Part shown: piece after piece, positions 7,833-15,470 of the stretch
How the letters are laid out: every line of letters begins with the position of its first letter
Numbering within the stretch: position 1 is the first letter of the stretch
NCBI RefSeq assembly: GCF_023256325.1
Contig: NZ_JAGDXI010000023.1
Span: forward strand, 1 to 43,659
Origin: Caldisphaera sp.
GTDB lineage: Archaea > Thermoproteota > Thermoprotei_A > Sulfolobales > Acidilobaceae
Reading direction: 5' to 3'
Length of the DNA stretch: 43,659 nucleotides
The notes under the pieces: model-generated
Seen by the model: the letters and a program-made list of their open reading frames with translations, nothing else
Told to the model about the DNA's origin: nothing
Database searches by the model: none
Translations under genes and position numbers: made by a program

Positions 7833-8177
7833 CTACGACGGAAACATTATATTATCTATTATATATTCCACAAGTCTTAGATTTTCATCACTTCTAATTA
7901 GCTTAGGTACATTAGTCAGTAAATCTCCTTTAATAATTTCTCTACAATCAGAAAAGTTAAAAGAAACATTATCCATCTCAACAAAAAATCCTGAACCTCT
8001 ATTTGTGTAGAACAAGTAATAAACCTTGCTCATGTCATTAGAAAGACCGGTCAATAACACATTAGGCATTAAAACTCTAAAGTTTTTTAGATAACTTTCT
8101 AGTTCATTAGGTAATCCTTCTTTGCATATAAGCCATTTTGATTTACAATCCTCGTTTGTTTTTTCTTGACAAGACAT
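7833..8177 (-). CDS. Small cysteine-containing protein, function unknown
   Basis: A 114-residue soluble protein that I do not recognise. It has four cysteines, three in the first 20 residues (Cys3, Cys11 and Cys18) and one near residue 79. This is followed by alternating strands and helices, with LPNELESYLKNFRVLMPNV and a DENLRLVEYIIDN tail. No membrane span or signal peptide is seen. The ATG is chosen because GGTGG lies five bases upstream. A start 24 bases further upstream is possible. It is divergent from the FAD oxidoreductase gene and on the same strand as tusA, so it may share a promoter region with the first and a transcript with the second. Confidence 0.6.
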   Translation of the reverse strand: MSCQEKTNEDCKSKWLICKEGLPNELESYLKNFRVLMPNVLLTGLSNDMSKVYYLFYTNRGSGFFVEMDNVSFNFSDCREIIKGDLLTNVPKLIRSDENLRLVEYIIDNIMFPS

Positions 8178-8251
8178 TTTTCCACCTATTAAATAATTCA
8201 TTTAAGGAATTTATTAATCCCTGCCTATATTTGTTATAGCGGTGAAAAAAC

Positions 8252-9316
8252 ATGAAATTTTTAAGGTGCAAACCGGATCAAGTTCCCACAGGAGTAGGTA
8301 AAAAGGTTGCAATTATCGGCGCTGGAACAGCCGGTTTAGGTGCTGCAGGTATTCTAAGATGTAAAGGTTACCAAGTTACAGTTTATGATATGCTACCTGA
8401 GCCTGGAGGTATGTTAATATTTGGAATACATGTTTTTAGAATACCAAAGCCTCCAGTTAGAGAAGGAGTTAAGGAATTAATGGATGCAGGTGTAGAGTTT
8501 GTTTTAAATACTAAAATAAACGCAAATATAAGCTATGGTATAATGGATAAAATAATAAGTCCAAAGCAATCAATAGATCTCGAAGATATAATAAAAGAAC
8601 ATGATGCAACATTAATTGCAACAGGTACATGGGAAAGTAATAAAATGAACGTTAAAGGGGAAGATCTACCATGGGTTTTCCCCTCTATGGAATTTATTGT
8701 TGCAACTCATTTAGCAAAGTTTGGTTACAGACCATGGGATATAGTTCCTAACCTATCAGGAAAGATTTTGGTTATTGGAGGAGGATATACTGCTGAAGAT
8801 GCAGCATATATACCCATAACTTATGATGAATTTAAGAACAAGATTTCAAAAGTAGTTCTATCATATAGAAGAAGTAAAAAAGAAGCACCAATGGGAGTAA
8901 TGGAAATGAACAATATAGAAGCTGCAGGCGTAGAAATATGGGAACTAACAGTACCTACAGAGTTTAAAGAGGTTAATGGAAAAAGGATTGTAAGATTGAT
9001 TAGAAATCAACTAGTCCATGCACCTGGCGAGAAGAGACCTAAACCAGTTCCCATACCAGGCAGTGATTTTGAAGCTGAATTTAACTATGCATCAAAAGCT
9101 GTTGGAGAAAGACCCACTGCACCATTAACAAATAATTGCTGTGGAATTACATTGACAGATTGGGGAACAATTGTAACTGATAAGAATTTGATGACTACGA
9201 GAAAAGGTGTTTTTGCTGCAGGAGACGTTGTTCATGGCCCATCACAGCTTGGACCTGCACTAAAAAGTGGAATGGATGCAGCAAATGCTATAATGAAATA
9301 TTTATCTAATATCTAA
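8252..9316 (+). CDS. NAD(P)/FAD-dependent oxidoreductase, GltD/sHdrA-like
   Basis: A 354-residue flavoprotein with two dinucleotide-binding folds. The FAD site is IIGAGTAGLGAAG at residues 21-33, then PEPGGMLIFGI. The second site is VIGGGYTAEDAA near 172-184, with YRRSKKEAPM after it. The C-terminal FAAGDVVHGPSQLGPAL is the closing FAD motif. It corresponds to the flavin part of glutamate synthase small subunit but lacks the N-terminal FeS domain, which makes it about 100 residues shorter than GltD. No large glutamate synthase subunit is present. Its size and the nearby tusA and lplAB genes recall the sHdrA flavoprotein of lipoate-dependent sulfur oxidation, but hdrB and hdrC partners are absent, so that is inference. 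GGTG lies upstream of the ATG. Confidence 0.82.
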   Translation: MKFLRCKPDQVPTGVGKKVAIIGAGTAGLGAAGILRCKGYQVTVYDMLPEPGGMLIFGIHVFRIPKPPVREGVKELMDAGVEFVLNTKINANISYGIMDKIISPKQSIDLEDIIKEHDATLIATGTWESNKMNVKGEDLPWVFPSMEFIVATHLAKFGYRPWDIVPNLSGKILVIGGGYTAEDAAYIPITYDEFKNKISKVVLSYRRSKKEAPMGVMEMNNIEAAGVEIWELTVPTEFKEVNGKRIVRLIRNQLVHAPGEKRPKPVPIPGSDFEAEFNYASKAVGERPTAPLTNNCCGITLTDWGTIVTDKNLMTTRKGVFAAGDVVHGPSQLGPALKSGMDAANAIMKYLSNI

Positions 9317-10071
9317 AAAACACTATTTAATAAACCGCCATCAAAGGGGATTGATGCCCCACTTATATATGTGTTTTTACTTATTAAATAATTAACCAAT
9401 TCACCTATTTCTTCCGGTTTTGCCATTCTTTTCAAAGGTATGCCCCTTTCTATTTCATTTATTATATCTTCTTTGTTCCTTCCTTCATTTTTTGCCCTAG
9501 AATTTACAATCTCTTCAACTCTTTCCGTTTCAATCCATCCAGGCATTATCATATTTACCTTCACTCCATATTTTCCTAGCTCTTTAGCTAAACTTTTCGT
9601 TAGCCCAGCTAATGATATTCTTACAACATTGCTCAATATTAGGTTTTCTTGTGGTTCTTTTATTGCGAAGCTACTTAAATACACAAATGAACCTCTGCTT
9701 TCTTTTATGTATGGTAATGAAAATTTAGTTATCCATATAGCACTTAAAAGTAATGATCTAACAGCTTCGTCCCATGCATCTAGTTGAGTGCTTTCAAAAT
9801 TACCGGGTTTTGGTGGTGGGGCCACATAAACTAACGCATCTAACCCTTTTAATATGTTTACTGATCTATCGACTAAATTTTTAACATCATTTAGATTCCT
9901 AAGATCTGCAATTATTCCATAAACCTTACCATAATTTTTCAAGTTATTTAGGGCTTTCGTTAAATTTTCTCCATTATGGCCTGAAATTACCACTTCATTA
10001 TTATATTGCAATAAAACTTTAGAAATACCATACCCAATTCCTTTTGTTGAAGCTGTAACAATAACTTTCAT
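9313..10071 (-). CDS. Short-chain dehydrogenase/reductase-like protein without the YxxxK motif
   Basis: A 252-residue Rossmann protein of the SDR family. The cofactor loop TASTKGIGYGI is present at the N-terminus, and so is the PGWIETERVEE C-terminal region. At the active site the usual Tyr-x-x-x-Lys is replaced: aligned on the following SLAGLTKSLAKEL helix, Ser and Arg stand where Tyr and Lys are expected. The upstream catalytic serine region VYLSSFA is kept. SDR-like subgroups with this atypical pattern are known, and their reaction is uncertain. The chosen ATG has GGTG seven bases before it. Its 3' end overlaps the flavoprotein gene by four bases, tail to tail. Confidence 0.85.
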   Translation of the reverse strand: MKVIVTASTKGIGYGISKVLLQYNNEVVISGHNGENLTKALNNLKNYGKVYGIIADLRNLNDVKNLVDRSVNILKGLDALVYVAPPPKPGNFESTQLDAWDEAVRSLLLSAIWITKFSLPYIKESRGSFVYLSSFAIKEPQENLILSNVVRISLAGLTKSLAKELGKYGVKVNMIMPGWIETERVEEIVNSRAKNEGRNKEDIINEIERGIPLKRMAKPEEIGELVNYLISKNTYISGASIPFDGGLLNSVF

Positions 10072-10115
10072 TGAGAGCACCAATAAATATAACTATAAAA
10101 GAAAAATAAAAGGAT

Positions 10116-10751
10116 TTATAATATTAGTTTAGGTAATGTTAATGCTTTTTGATACCTTTTCTCTACATCATCCCAATTAACTACATCCCACCATTTATCT
10201 ACATAGCTTCCTCTATCGTTTTTATACTGTAGGTAATATGCATGTTCAAATACATCACAGGCAAGCAATGGAACTAAATTCATTGTTATTACGCTATTAT
10301 GTTTCTCTACCTGTGTTATTTTAAGATCTCCCGTAACAGGATCTAAAGCTAATATAGCCCATCCAACTCCTTCAACTAACTTAGCAGCATCGCCAAAAAC
10401 CTTCTTGAATTTTTCGAATGACCCAAAGTTCTTATTAATTGCATCAGCTATTTGACCTCCTGGAGTTCCACCACCTTTACCTGTAGGAGCCATATTTAAC
10501 CAATATAGCGTGTGAAGCACATGGCCTCCATAGTTAAATTCAAAATCTCTTGATACTGCTCTTACATCTAAAGTAGTTTCTTGACCATTTAGGTATTTCT
10601 CTAGTTTTTCTATAGCAGCATTTGCTCCATTAACATAAGCCAAATGATGCTTATCATGATGGAATGTTAATATGTCCTTACTTAATACTGGCTCTAACGC
10701 ATCATACGAATAAGGTAATGGAGGAAGTTCATATCTCTTATATGATACCAT
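10116..10751 (-). CDS. sod: Superoxide dismutase, iron/manganese family
   Basis: A 211-residue Fe/Mn superoxide dismutase converting superoxide to oxygen and hydrogen peroxide in the cytoplasm. Metal ligands are in the conserved places: the first His in TFHHDKHH, the second in GGHVLHTLYW, and the Asp and last His in CDVFEHAYYLQY. The N-terminal ELPPLPYSYDALEP is typical, and the protein closely resembles crenarchaeal tetrameric Fe-SODs. Which metal is used cannot be told safely from sequence. The ATG chosen has GAGGCG about seven bases upstream, and an ATG 15 bases further upstream is also in frame. It appears to be a separate transcription unit. Confidence 0.95.
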   Translation of the reverse strand: MVSYKRYELPPLPYSYDALEPVLSKDILTFHHDKHHLAYVNGANAAIEKLEKYLNGQETTLDVRAVSRDFEFNYGGHVLHTLYWLNMAPTGKGGGTPGGQIADAINKNFGSFEKFKKVFGDAAKLVEGVGWAILALDPVTGDLKITQVEKHNSVITMNLVPLLACDVFEHAYYLQYKNDRGSYVDKWWDVVNWDDVEKRYQKALTLPKLIL

Positions 10752-10830
10752 ACTATATCGCCTCATTTATATATATTATTCATACTAGATTTTAAGTTTT
10801 AATATAAACTTTTTCTGATTAGAATCAGTT

Positions 10831-11583
10831 TTAGAAAATGTTTGGGAAGAACATCTTCTTATCATCTAAAGAGACTTCCTTTAACTTAATTTTATATACA
10901 TCCTCTATTATTTCCTTCTTTAATACGCTCGTTGGATCACCATACGATTTAACTTGACCATTTTTTAATAACAAAATCTTATTGGAAACGTTAGCATAAT
11001 ATATTTCGTGCATTGTAAATACAACTGTTATTTTCATTTTTACTGATATATCTTTTATAAATGTAAGTATTTTTGCCTGATTAGTTATATCAAGAAAAGC
11101 CACAGGCTCGTCTAACAAAATTATCTTAGGATTCCTTGCAAAACAGCCTGAAAGCAAAACCAACCTCTGCTCTCCACTACTTAAATTACTAAAAGGAGTT
11201 TTCAAATAGTTTTTATCGAAAAAGTTAAAATACCATTTCCTAACTTTATTTATATCATCTTTGCTAATGAAGAACTTTTTATCATTACCATAAAGCTGTG
11301 CCAAAAGTATATCTTCCACGTTAGCATATGGATCTATATTTGGATTAGCTGGTAAATATGAAATGATATTTCTCGATTCTTCAGGCGGTTTACCATATAA
11401 CAACACACTTCCATAAGTTGGTTTTATTAAGCCGGCCATTATTTTAAGCAAAGTAGTTTTACCAACTCCATTAGGGCCTAATATTGCTAGTATTTCTCCT
11501 TCATTTAAGCTAAAATTTATATCTTTAATAACTTCCTTATCTTTTATGAAGTATGAGACATTGTTTACATAAATACTTTCCAT
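10831..11583 (-). CDS. ABC importer ATP-binding protein, BtuD/FecE type
   Basis: A 250-residue ATPase of the cobalamin/iron-siderophore/heme importer class. Walker A is GPNGVGKTT near residues 36-44, the ABC signature is LSSGEQRL near 139 and Walker B is ILLDEPVAFLD near 161, with the switch His in FTMHEI. It powers the permease encoded directly upstream, and the two genes overlap by one base (TAATG). It is the last gene of a binding protein-permease-ATPase operon. The solute (vitamin B12, another corrinoid, siderophore-iron or heme) cannot be fixed from these proteins alone. Confidence 0.93.
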   Translation of the reverse strand: MESIYVNNVSYFIKDKEVIKDINFSLNEGEILAILGPNGVGKTTLLKIMAGLIKPTYGSVLLYGKPPEESRNIISYLPANPNIDPYANVEDILLAQLYGNDKKFFISKDDINKVRKWYFNFFDKNYLKTPFSNLSSGEQRLVLLSGCFARNPKIILLDEPVAFLDITNQAKILTFIKDISVKMKITVVFTMHEIYYANVSNKILLLKNGQVKSYGDPTSVLKKEIIEDVYKIKLKEVSLDDKKMFFPNIF

Positions 11584-12572
11584 TATAGTCTACCTCTATA
11601 TTTTAATGCAAGATAAATTAAAACAGGTGCCCCAAAAATGCTAGTTATAGCCGTTAAAGGTGCTTCACTTGGATAAATAACAAGCCTTGCCAATATATCG
11701 CTAAAAATAGCTAAAAGAGAGCCAGTTAAAAGGCTCATAACTAACGCTTTCCCAAAGTTACTACCAACGATAAGTCTTGCCATCCAAGGTGCTGCTAATC
11801 CAATAAAGCCCACAGGACCTGCCATTGCAACTAGTGCTGCTGTTGATAAAGAAGCAGCTATTACTGATATTATTCTAATGTAAGATACTTTAACACCTAA
11901 ACTTCTTGATAAATCTTCACCTAGCATTAAAGTGTTTATAGCTTTCCAGTTATAAAACATAATTATCAATGAAATCATAACTAATACAGAACTTCTTTCT
12001 AACGTATTAAGTGTAGTAAAAGATACGCTACCGAAAAGCCAAAATAAAACGCTTGGTATTCTTGGACCTAATTTTATCATATAGATCGTTGTTAAACCGC
12101 TCAACAAATAAGATAAAGAAATCCCAGCTATAATTATAGTTGTTGAAGAAGATCTAAAAATCGCAGATATTAGTAGAACGAAACCAAGACTTCCTAGTGA
12201 ACCTACTAGTGCAACAAAATAGAGTTGATAATATGAATAATATCCAAAGTATTCTGCTATAGTTACTCCAAAAATTGCTCCAGAGCTAATTCCTAATAAA
12301 TATGGATCCGCTAACGGATTTTTCAAAGTGTATTGTAGAGTTAATCCTGACGAAGATAATCCTATACCTAAAAGCAATGCAGCTAATGTTCTCATTAGCC
12401 TATAATTCAATATATCTCTATAAGTTGATTGAAGTTTAATTCCAAAAATTGCTTGAATGACCTGATCAAAACCTACTTTTGAATAAGGACCAGTTGATAA
12501 AGATATCAAAAAAGAAATAGGCAATAAAAAAACTAAAATTATTGAAATAATGTTATTAACAGATATTTTCAT
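11583..12572 (-). CDS. ABC importer permease, BtuC/FecCD type
   Basis: A 329-residue integral membrane protein with about ten hydrophobic spans, the layout of the BtuC/FecCD type II importers. Family marks are YRLMRTLAALLLGIGLSSSG near residues 51-70, LKNPLADPYLLGISSGA near 87-103 and, near the C-terminus, the cytoplasmic coupling region GPVGFIGLAAPWMARLIVG that contacts the ATPase. The C-terminal PSEAPLTAITSIFGAPVLIYL is also typical. It follows the binding-protein gene by nine bases and overlaps the ATPase gene by one, so all three are cotranscribed. The ribosome-binding site before the ATG is weak (GGCG). Confidence 0.93.
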   Translation of the reverse strand: MKISVNNIISIILVFLLPISFLISLSTGPYSKVGFDQVIQAIFGIKLQSTYRDILNYRLMRTLAALLLGIGLSSSGLTLQYTLKNPLADPYLLGISSGAIFGVTIAEYFGYYSYYQLYFVALVGSLGSLGFVLLISAIFRSSSTTIIIAGISLSYLLSGLTTIYMIKLGPRIPSVLFWLFGSVSFTTLNTLERSSVLVMISLIIMFYNWKAINTLMLGEDLSRSLGVKVSYIRIISVIAASLSTAALVAMAGPVGFIGLAAPWMARLIVGSNFGKALVMSLLTGSLLAIFSDILARLVIYPSEAPLTAITSIFGAPVLIYLALKYRGRL

Positions 12573-12581
12573 TAAGTTCGC

Positions 12582-13814
12582 CTATTTGTTTATTGGAAAA
12601 CTCGTTGGAGAAACATTAGTGGGAACACTTGTAATGTTAAATAAGCTTGGATGTGTTATCATCATAAATAATTTGACTCCATATACAACTAATGGTCCGG
12701 GCTCATTTAAATAATCAGAATAATATCCATTTATTAAATAAACCCTATTGTATTTAATTGCAGAAATATTCATATAAGCATTACCTATTGAGCTCTGAAG
12801 CCAATTAATCAGATCCGTTTCATTTATTAAACCTCCATTACTATCAATTATAATTACACTTGGATTAGCATTTAATAATTCTTCAGGGCTTATAACTGGC
12901 CAACCAGATAGATTTGAAAATACATTATTATTTCCAGATAGCATAATCATATCATTTTGAAAGGTATTTCCTCCTGCAACATAAGTAGGATTTATCCATA
13001 ACAAATATGCAACATTTTGAGGCGTAACATTGTTTGCCAAATATCTAAAATAAGATATATTTGACGACATAGATTCTACTAAACTAACAGCTTGTTTAAC
13101 ATTACCTGTAGCTCTTCCCGCCATGATAATTGCATTATAAAGATCACCTAAGGAATTATAAGATGGCAATAATATTACAGGTATTCCATAATTTTTTAAT
13201 ATATTAGAAACTGAAGAAAATTCCCATTCATATGTTCCTATAACTAAATCGGGCCTAGCAGACAATATTTGTTCTATATTTGGTTCTGAATAAGTACTTC
13301 CTATATTAATTATTTTGCCGCTGTTATACAAATTAGTTAATTCATTTTCATATTGGGGAGGTAGATAATAAAGACTATCATTATCTACGCCAACTATTTG
13401 ATTAGTAGCATTTATTGCTAATAATATTTCTGTAGTAGCAGGATCCAACGAAACTATCCTAGTTGGATATGTTGGTATTGTAACGGTTGTATTTGTTGCA
13501 TCCAATATAGTAACAGGAAAGTTATTTTGAACTGCAAGAGAATTAATTTTCTGTTCTAAGTATAAAACTTCGCTATTTATGCTCGAATTAATATTATTCA
13601 CATTACTTTTTAAAGATCCGACTTCAACTGACAAACTAGCTATTTTTTCATTAAATGTTTCTTGCGTTTTGTTGTTATAAATTGCAAGTGTTGAATTTAA
13701 ATTATTTATCTCTTTTTGCATTTCATTATACAATAAAGCCATAGATAGTCCAAGCGCTCCAAACCCAATAATTACTATTATCAAAATTGCTATGATCAAA
13801 TTACTCGTTTTCAC
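12582..13814 (-). CDS. Membrane-anchored substrate-binding protein of the BtuF/FecB type, with coiled-coil stalk
   Basis: A 410-residue binding protein. Residues 5-28 are a hydrophobic signal anchor with no lipobox Cys. Residues of about 29-93 are rich in Asn, Glu, Leu and Ser in a heptad-like pattern, a likely coiled-coil stalk. The binding domain starts near 97 with VTIPTYPTRIVSLDPATTEILLA, which is typical of BtuF/FhuD-type proteins, and contains IGSTYSEPNIEQILSARPDLVIG. Many Asn-x-Ser/Thr sites fit an extracellular glycoprotein. The stalk would hold the domain away from the membrane, under or through the S-layer. The start is GTG with GAGGTG upstream, and a palindrome lies just before that site. 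Solute unknown, probably a corrinoid or chelated metal. Confidence 0.88.
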   Translation of the reverse strand: MKTSNLIIAILIIVIIGFGALGLSMALLYNEMQKEINNLNSTLAIYNNKTQETFNEKIASLSVEVGSLKSNVNNINSSINSEVLYLEQKINSLAVQNNFPVTILDATNTTVTIPTYPTRIVSLDPATTEILLAINATNQIVGVDNDSLYYLPPQYENELTNLYNSGKIINIGSTYSEPNIEQILSARPDLVIGTYEWEFSSVSNILKNYGIPVILLPSYNSLGDLYNAIIMAGRATGNVKQAVSLVESMSSNISYFRYLANNVTPQNVAYLLWINPTYVAGGNTFQNDMIMLSGNNNVFSNLSGWPVISPEELLNANPSVIIIDSNGGLINETDLINWLQSSIGNAYMNISAIKYNRVYLINGYYSDYLNEPGPLVVYGVKLFMMITHPSLFNITSVPTNVSPTSFPINK

Positions 13815-13824
13815 ACTTTCACCT

Positions 13825-13841
13825 CTGGATACCCTATCCAG
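13825..13841. promoter_or_regulatory. Operator-like palindrome of the ABC importer operon
   Basis: CTGGATA-CCC-TATCCAG is a perfect 7-base inverted repeat with a 3-base centre. It lies directly upstream of the ribosome-binding site of the binding-protein gene and covers the transcription start predicted from the TATA box at 13849-13861. A repressor bound here would block initiation, as metal-dependent repressors do. The identity of any regulator is unknown, and I saw no second copy in the window. Confidence 0.5.
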
Positions 13842-13848
13842 TTATTAC

Positions 13849-13861
13849 TCATTAATAAATC
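13849..13861 (-). promoter_or_regulatory. TATA-like element of the ABC importer operon
   Basis: On the minus strand this reads ATTTATTAATGAG. Its centre is about 26 bases before the middle of the palindrome, which would therefore contain the start of transcription. The divergent eIF2B-like gene begins only 35 bases away. Confidence 0.4.
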
Positions 13862-13895
13862 TTTCTTATTACTAAATATATGCAGGTGTGAGTAC

Positions 13896-14756
13896 GTGGA
13901 GAAAATTATCGAAATAGCGAATGAAGTCTCAAGAGAAAAAGTTAGAGGAGCTTCTTGGAGCGCTGAAGCTATGGCTAAAGCAGTCTACGAATTAGGTAAA
14001 GCAAAAGCAGTTTCATGTAATGATATAAACGAAATATCAAAAGTTATTGTTAATGCTAATCCAGCTATGGGAAGCCTATATAATTTATCATTAATACTTA
14101 AAAATTCATGCGATTTAAAAAAAGAATTATATCTTGCTGCACAAAAATTCTTGGAATATATGAATTTATCAAGAAATTCTATAGTTAGATATAGTAATGA
14201 ATTGTTTAGAGAAAGCGCTAATGTCTTTACTCTTAGCAATAGCAGCAATGTTTATAATGTTATTAAGGAGAACAAAGATAAAATAAACAAAGTTTTGGTT
14301 GCTGAATCTTATCCAGGAGGAGAAGGAGCTATTTTTGCAACACAAATAAAAAGCTTGGGTATAGATGTTGAATTATATCCAGATGCATCTATAAGCAATG
14401 CTATTGAAAAGTCAAGTTTTGTATTAATTGGAGCAGATACAATAACTATTGATGGATGCTTATTTAATAAGGTTGGGACTAAAAATGCAAGTATAATAGC
14501 AGGTTATTATGGAAAACCAGTTATAGCTGTTTTTGAACCCTTCAAAATTAATCCTATTATGAAATGCGATCAGGATATTGCCATAGCAAGGTCATATCTA
14601 ATACAAGGATACGGAGAGCTTTCATATAGGCTTTTTGATCATTTACCTAATAACTTACTCGATGGAATATTAAGCGTTAATGGCCTTATAGATCCTTCAG
14701 GTTCCAATTTAAGTAGGTTGCACGAATCTTTTTTAAATTGGTTTACTAACATTTAA
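13896..14756 (+). CDS. eIF2B alpha/beta/delta-family protein
   Basis: A 286-residue protein of the IF-2B fold shared by eIF2B regulatory subunits, methylthioribose-1-phosphate isomerase and ribose-1,5-bisphosphate isomerase. An N-terminal helical domain (VRGASWSAEAMAKAV near 17-31) is followed by a Rossmann-like domain with VAESYPGGEGAIFATQI near 147-163, the catalytic-type VLIGADTITIDG near 190-201 and NKVGTKNASIIAGYYGKPV. The Asp in GAD and the acidic pocket favour a sugar-phosphate isomerase over a translation factor, but the first part is less conserved than in known isomerases. The start is GTG with AGGTG seven bases upstream. It lies just before the pyr operon on the same strand. A link to nucleotide salvage is plausible but not shown. 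Confidence 0.78.
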   Translation: MEKIIEIANEVSREKVRGASWSAEAMAKAVYELGKAKAVSCNDINEISKVIVNANPAMGSLYNLSLILKNSCDLKKELYLAAQKFLEYMNLSRNSIVRYSNELFRESANVFTLSNSSNVYNVIKENKDKINKVLVAESYPGGEGAIFATQIKSLGIDVELYPDASISNAIEKSSFVLIGADTITIDGCLFNKVGTKNASIIAGYYGKPVIAVFEPFKINPIMKCDQDIAIARSYLIQGYGELSYRLFDHLPNNLLDGILSVNGLIDPSGSNLSRLHESFLNWFTNI

Positions 14757-14767
14757 ACTTTTAAACT
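14752..14767 (+). promoter_or_regulatory. Probable TATA region of the pyr operon
   Basis: Two overlapping TTTAAA-type boxes lie about 30-45 bases before the TTG start of pyrF, overlapping the stop codon of the preceding gene. The spacing would give a very short leader containing GTGGG as ribosome-binding site. Confidence 0.4.
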
Positions 14768-14798
14768 GATAAAATAGTTATTAATAAAGTGGGTTCAT

Positions 14799-15470
14799 TT
14801 GACTTTAGTTGTTGCAATAGACAGATCAAATACTGAAGATGGAAAAGATATAATAAGTATTTTAAATAATATTTGCAATATGGTTGCAGGAGTAAAGCTA
14901 GGAATGCCATTATTATTAAAACACGATCTAAACCTTTTGTCTAACATAAGGAAAATATGCAAGAATAACTTAATTATAGATTTAAAGTTAGCAGATATTG
15001 GAGAAGTTATGGTAGAGACAGTAGAACTTTTTAAAAACTATGCAGACGCTGTAATTGCTCACTCATTTATTGGCAAAAATGGCGCATTAGATAAATTAAA
15101 AAATTATCTTGATGAAAATAATATGAAATTAATACTAGTCGGTTCTATGAGTCATAAAGGATCTGAAGAAATTTATGATAAGGAAATAGATAATATAATA
15201 AAACTAATAAAAGACATAAATCCATGGGGAATTGTTCTGCCAGCAACTAGACCTGAAATTATAAAAGTATTTAGAAGAGAACTTGGAAATGAAATAAAGA
15301 TTCTTTCTCCCGGTGTAGGGGTTCAAGGAGCTAGACCAGGATCAGCACTTTGCTATGGTGCAGATTATGAAATAATAGGCAGATCAATAATGAATTCTCC
15401 AGATCCAAAAGAAGCTACAAAAGTTCTAATATATGAACAGAAAAGGGGGATGTATGAGTGCAAGAAATAA
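14799..15470 (+). CDS. pyrF: Orotidine 5'-phosphate decarboxylase
   Basis: A 223-residue TIM-barrel enzyme catalysing the last step of UMP synthesis. The catalytic array DLKLAD is visible, with Asp61, Lys63 and Asp66, and Lys33 is in GVKLG. The C-terminal phosphate-binding segment reads ILSPGVGVQGARPG, then IIGRSIMNS. Length matches archaeal PyrF. The start is TTG with GTGGG upstream. It is the first gene of the cluster pyrF-pyrE-pyrB-pyrI-pyrC, and its last 13 bases overlap pyrE. In many crenarchaea these genes lie in a comparable compact cluster. Confidence 0.96.
   Translation: MTLVVAIDRSNTEDGKDIISILNNICNMVAGVKLGMPLLLKHDLNLLSNIRKICKNNLIIDLKLADIGEVMVETVELFKNYADAVIAHSFIGKNGALDKLKNYLDENNMKLILVGSMSHKGSEEIYDKEIDNIIKLIKDINPWGIVLPATRPEIIKVFRRELGNEIKILSPGVGVQGARPGSALCYGADYEIIGRSIMNSPDPKEATKVLIYEQKRGMYECKK

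Noticed and set aside
9313-9316. Frameshift joining the flavoprotein and the SDR
   Set aside because: The genes are convergent on opposite strands, each with a complete family C-terminus. The four-base overlap is only tail to tail.
13815-13860. Cobalamin riboswitch upstream of the ABC importer
   Set aside because: The leader is far too short and shows only a simple inverted repeat, which fits a protein operator.
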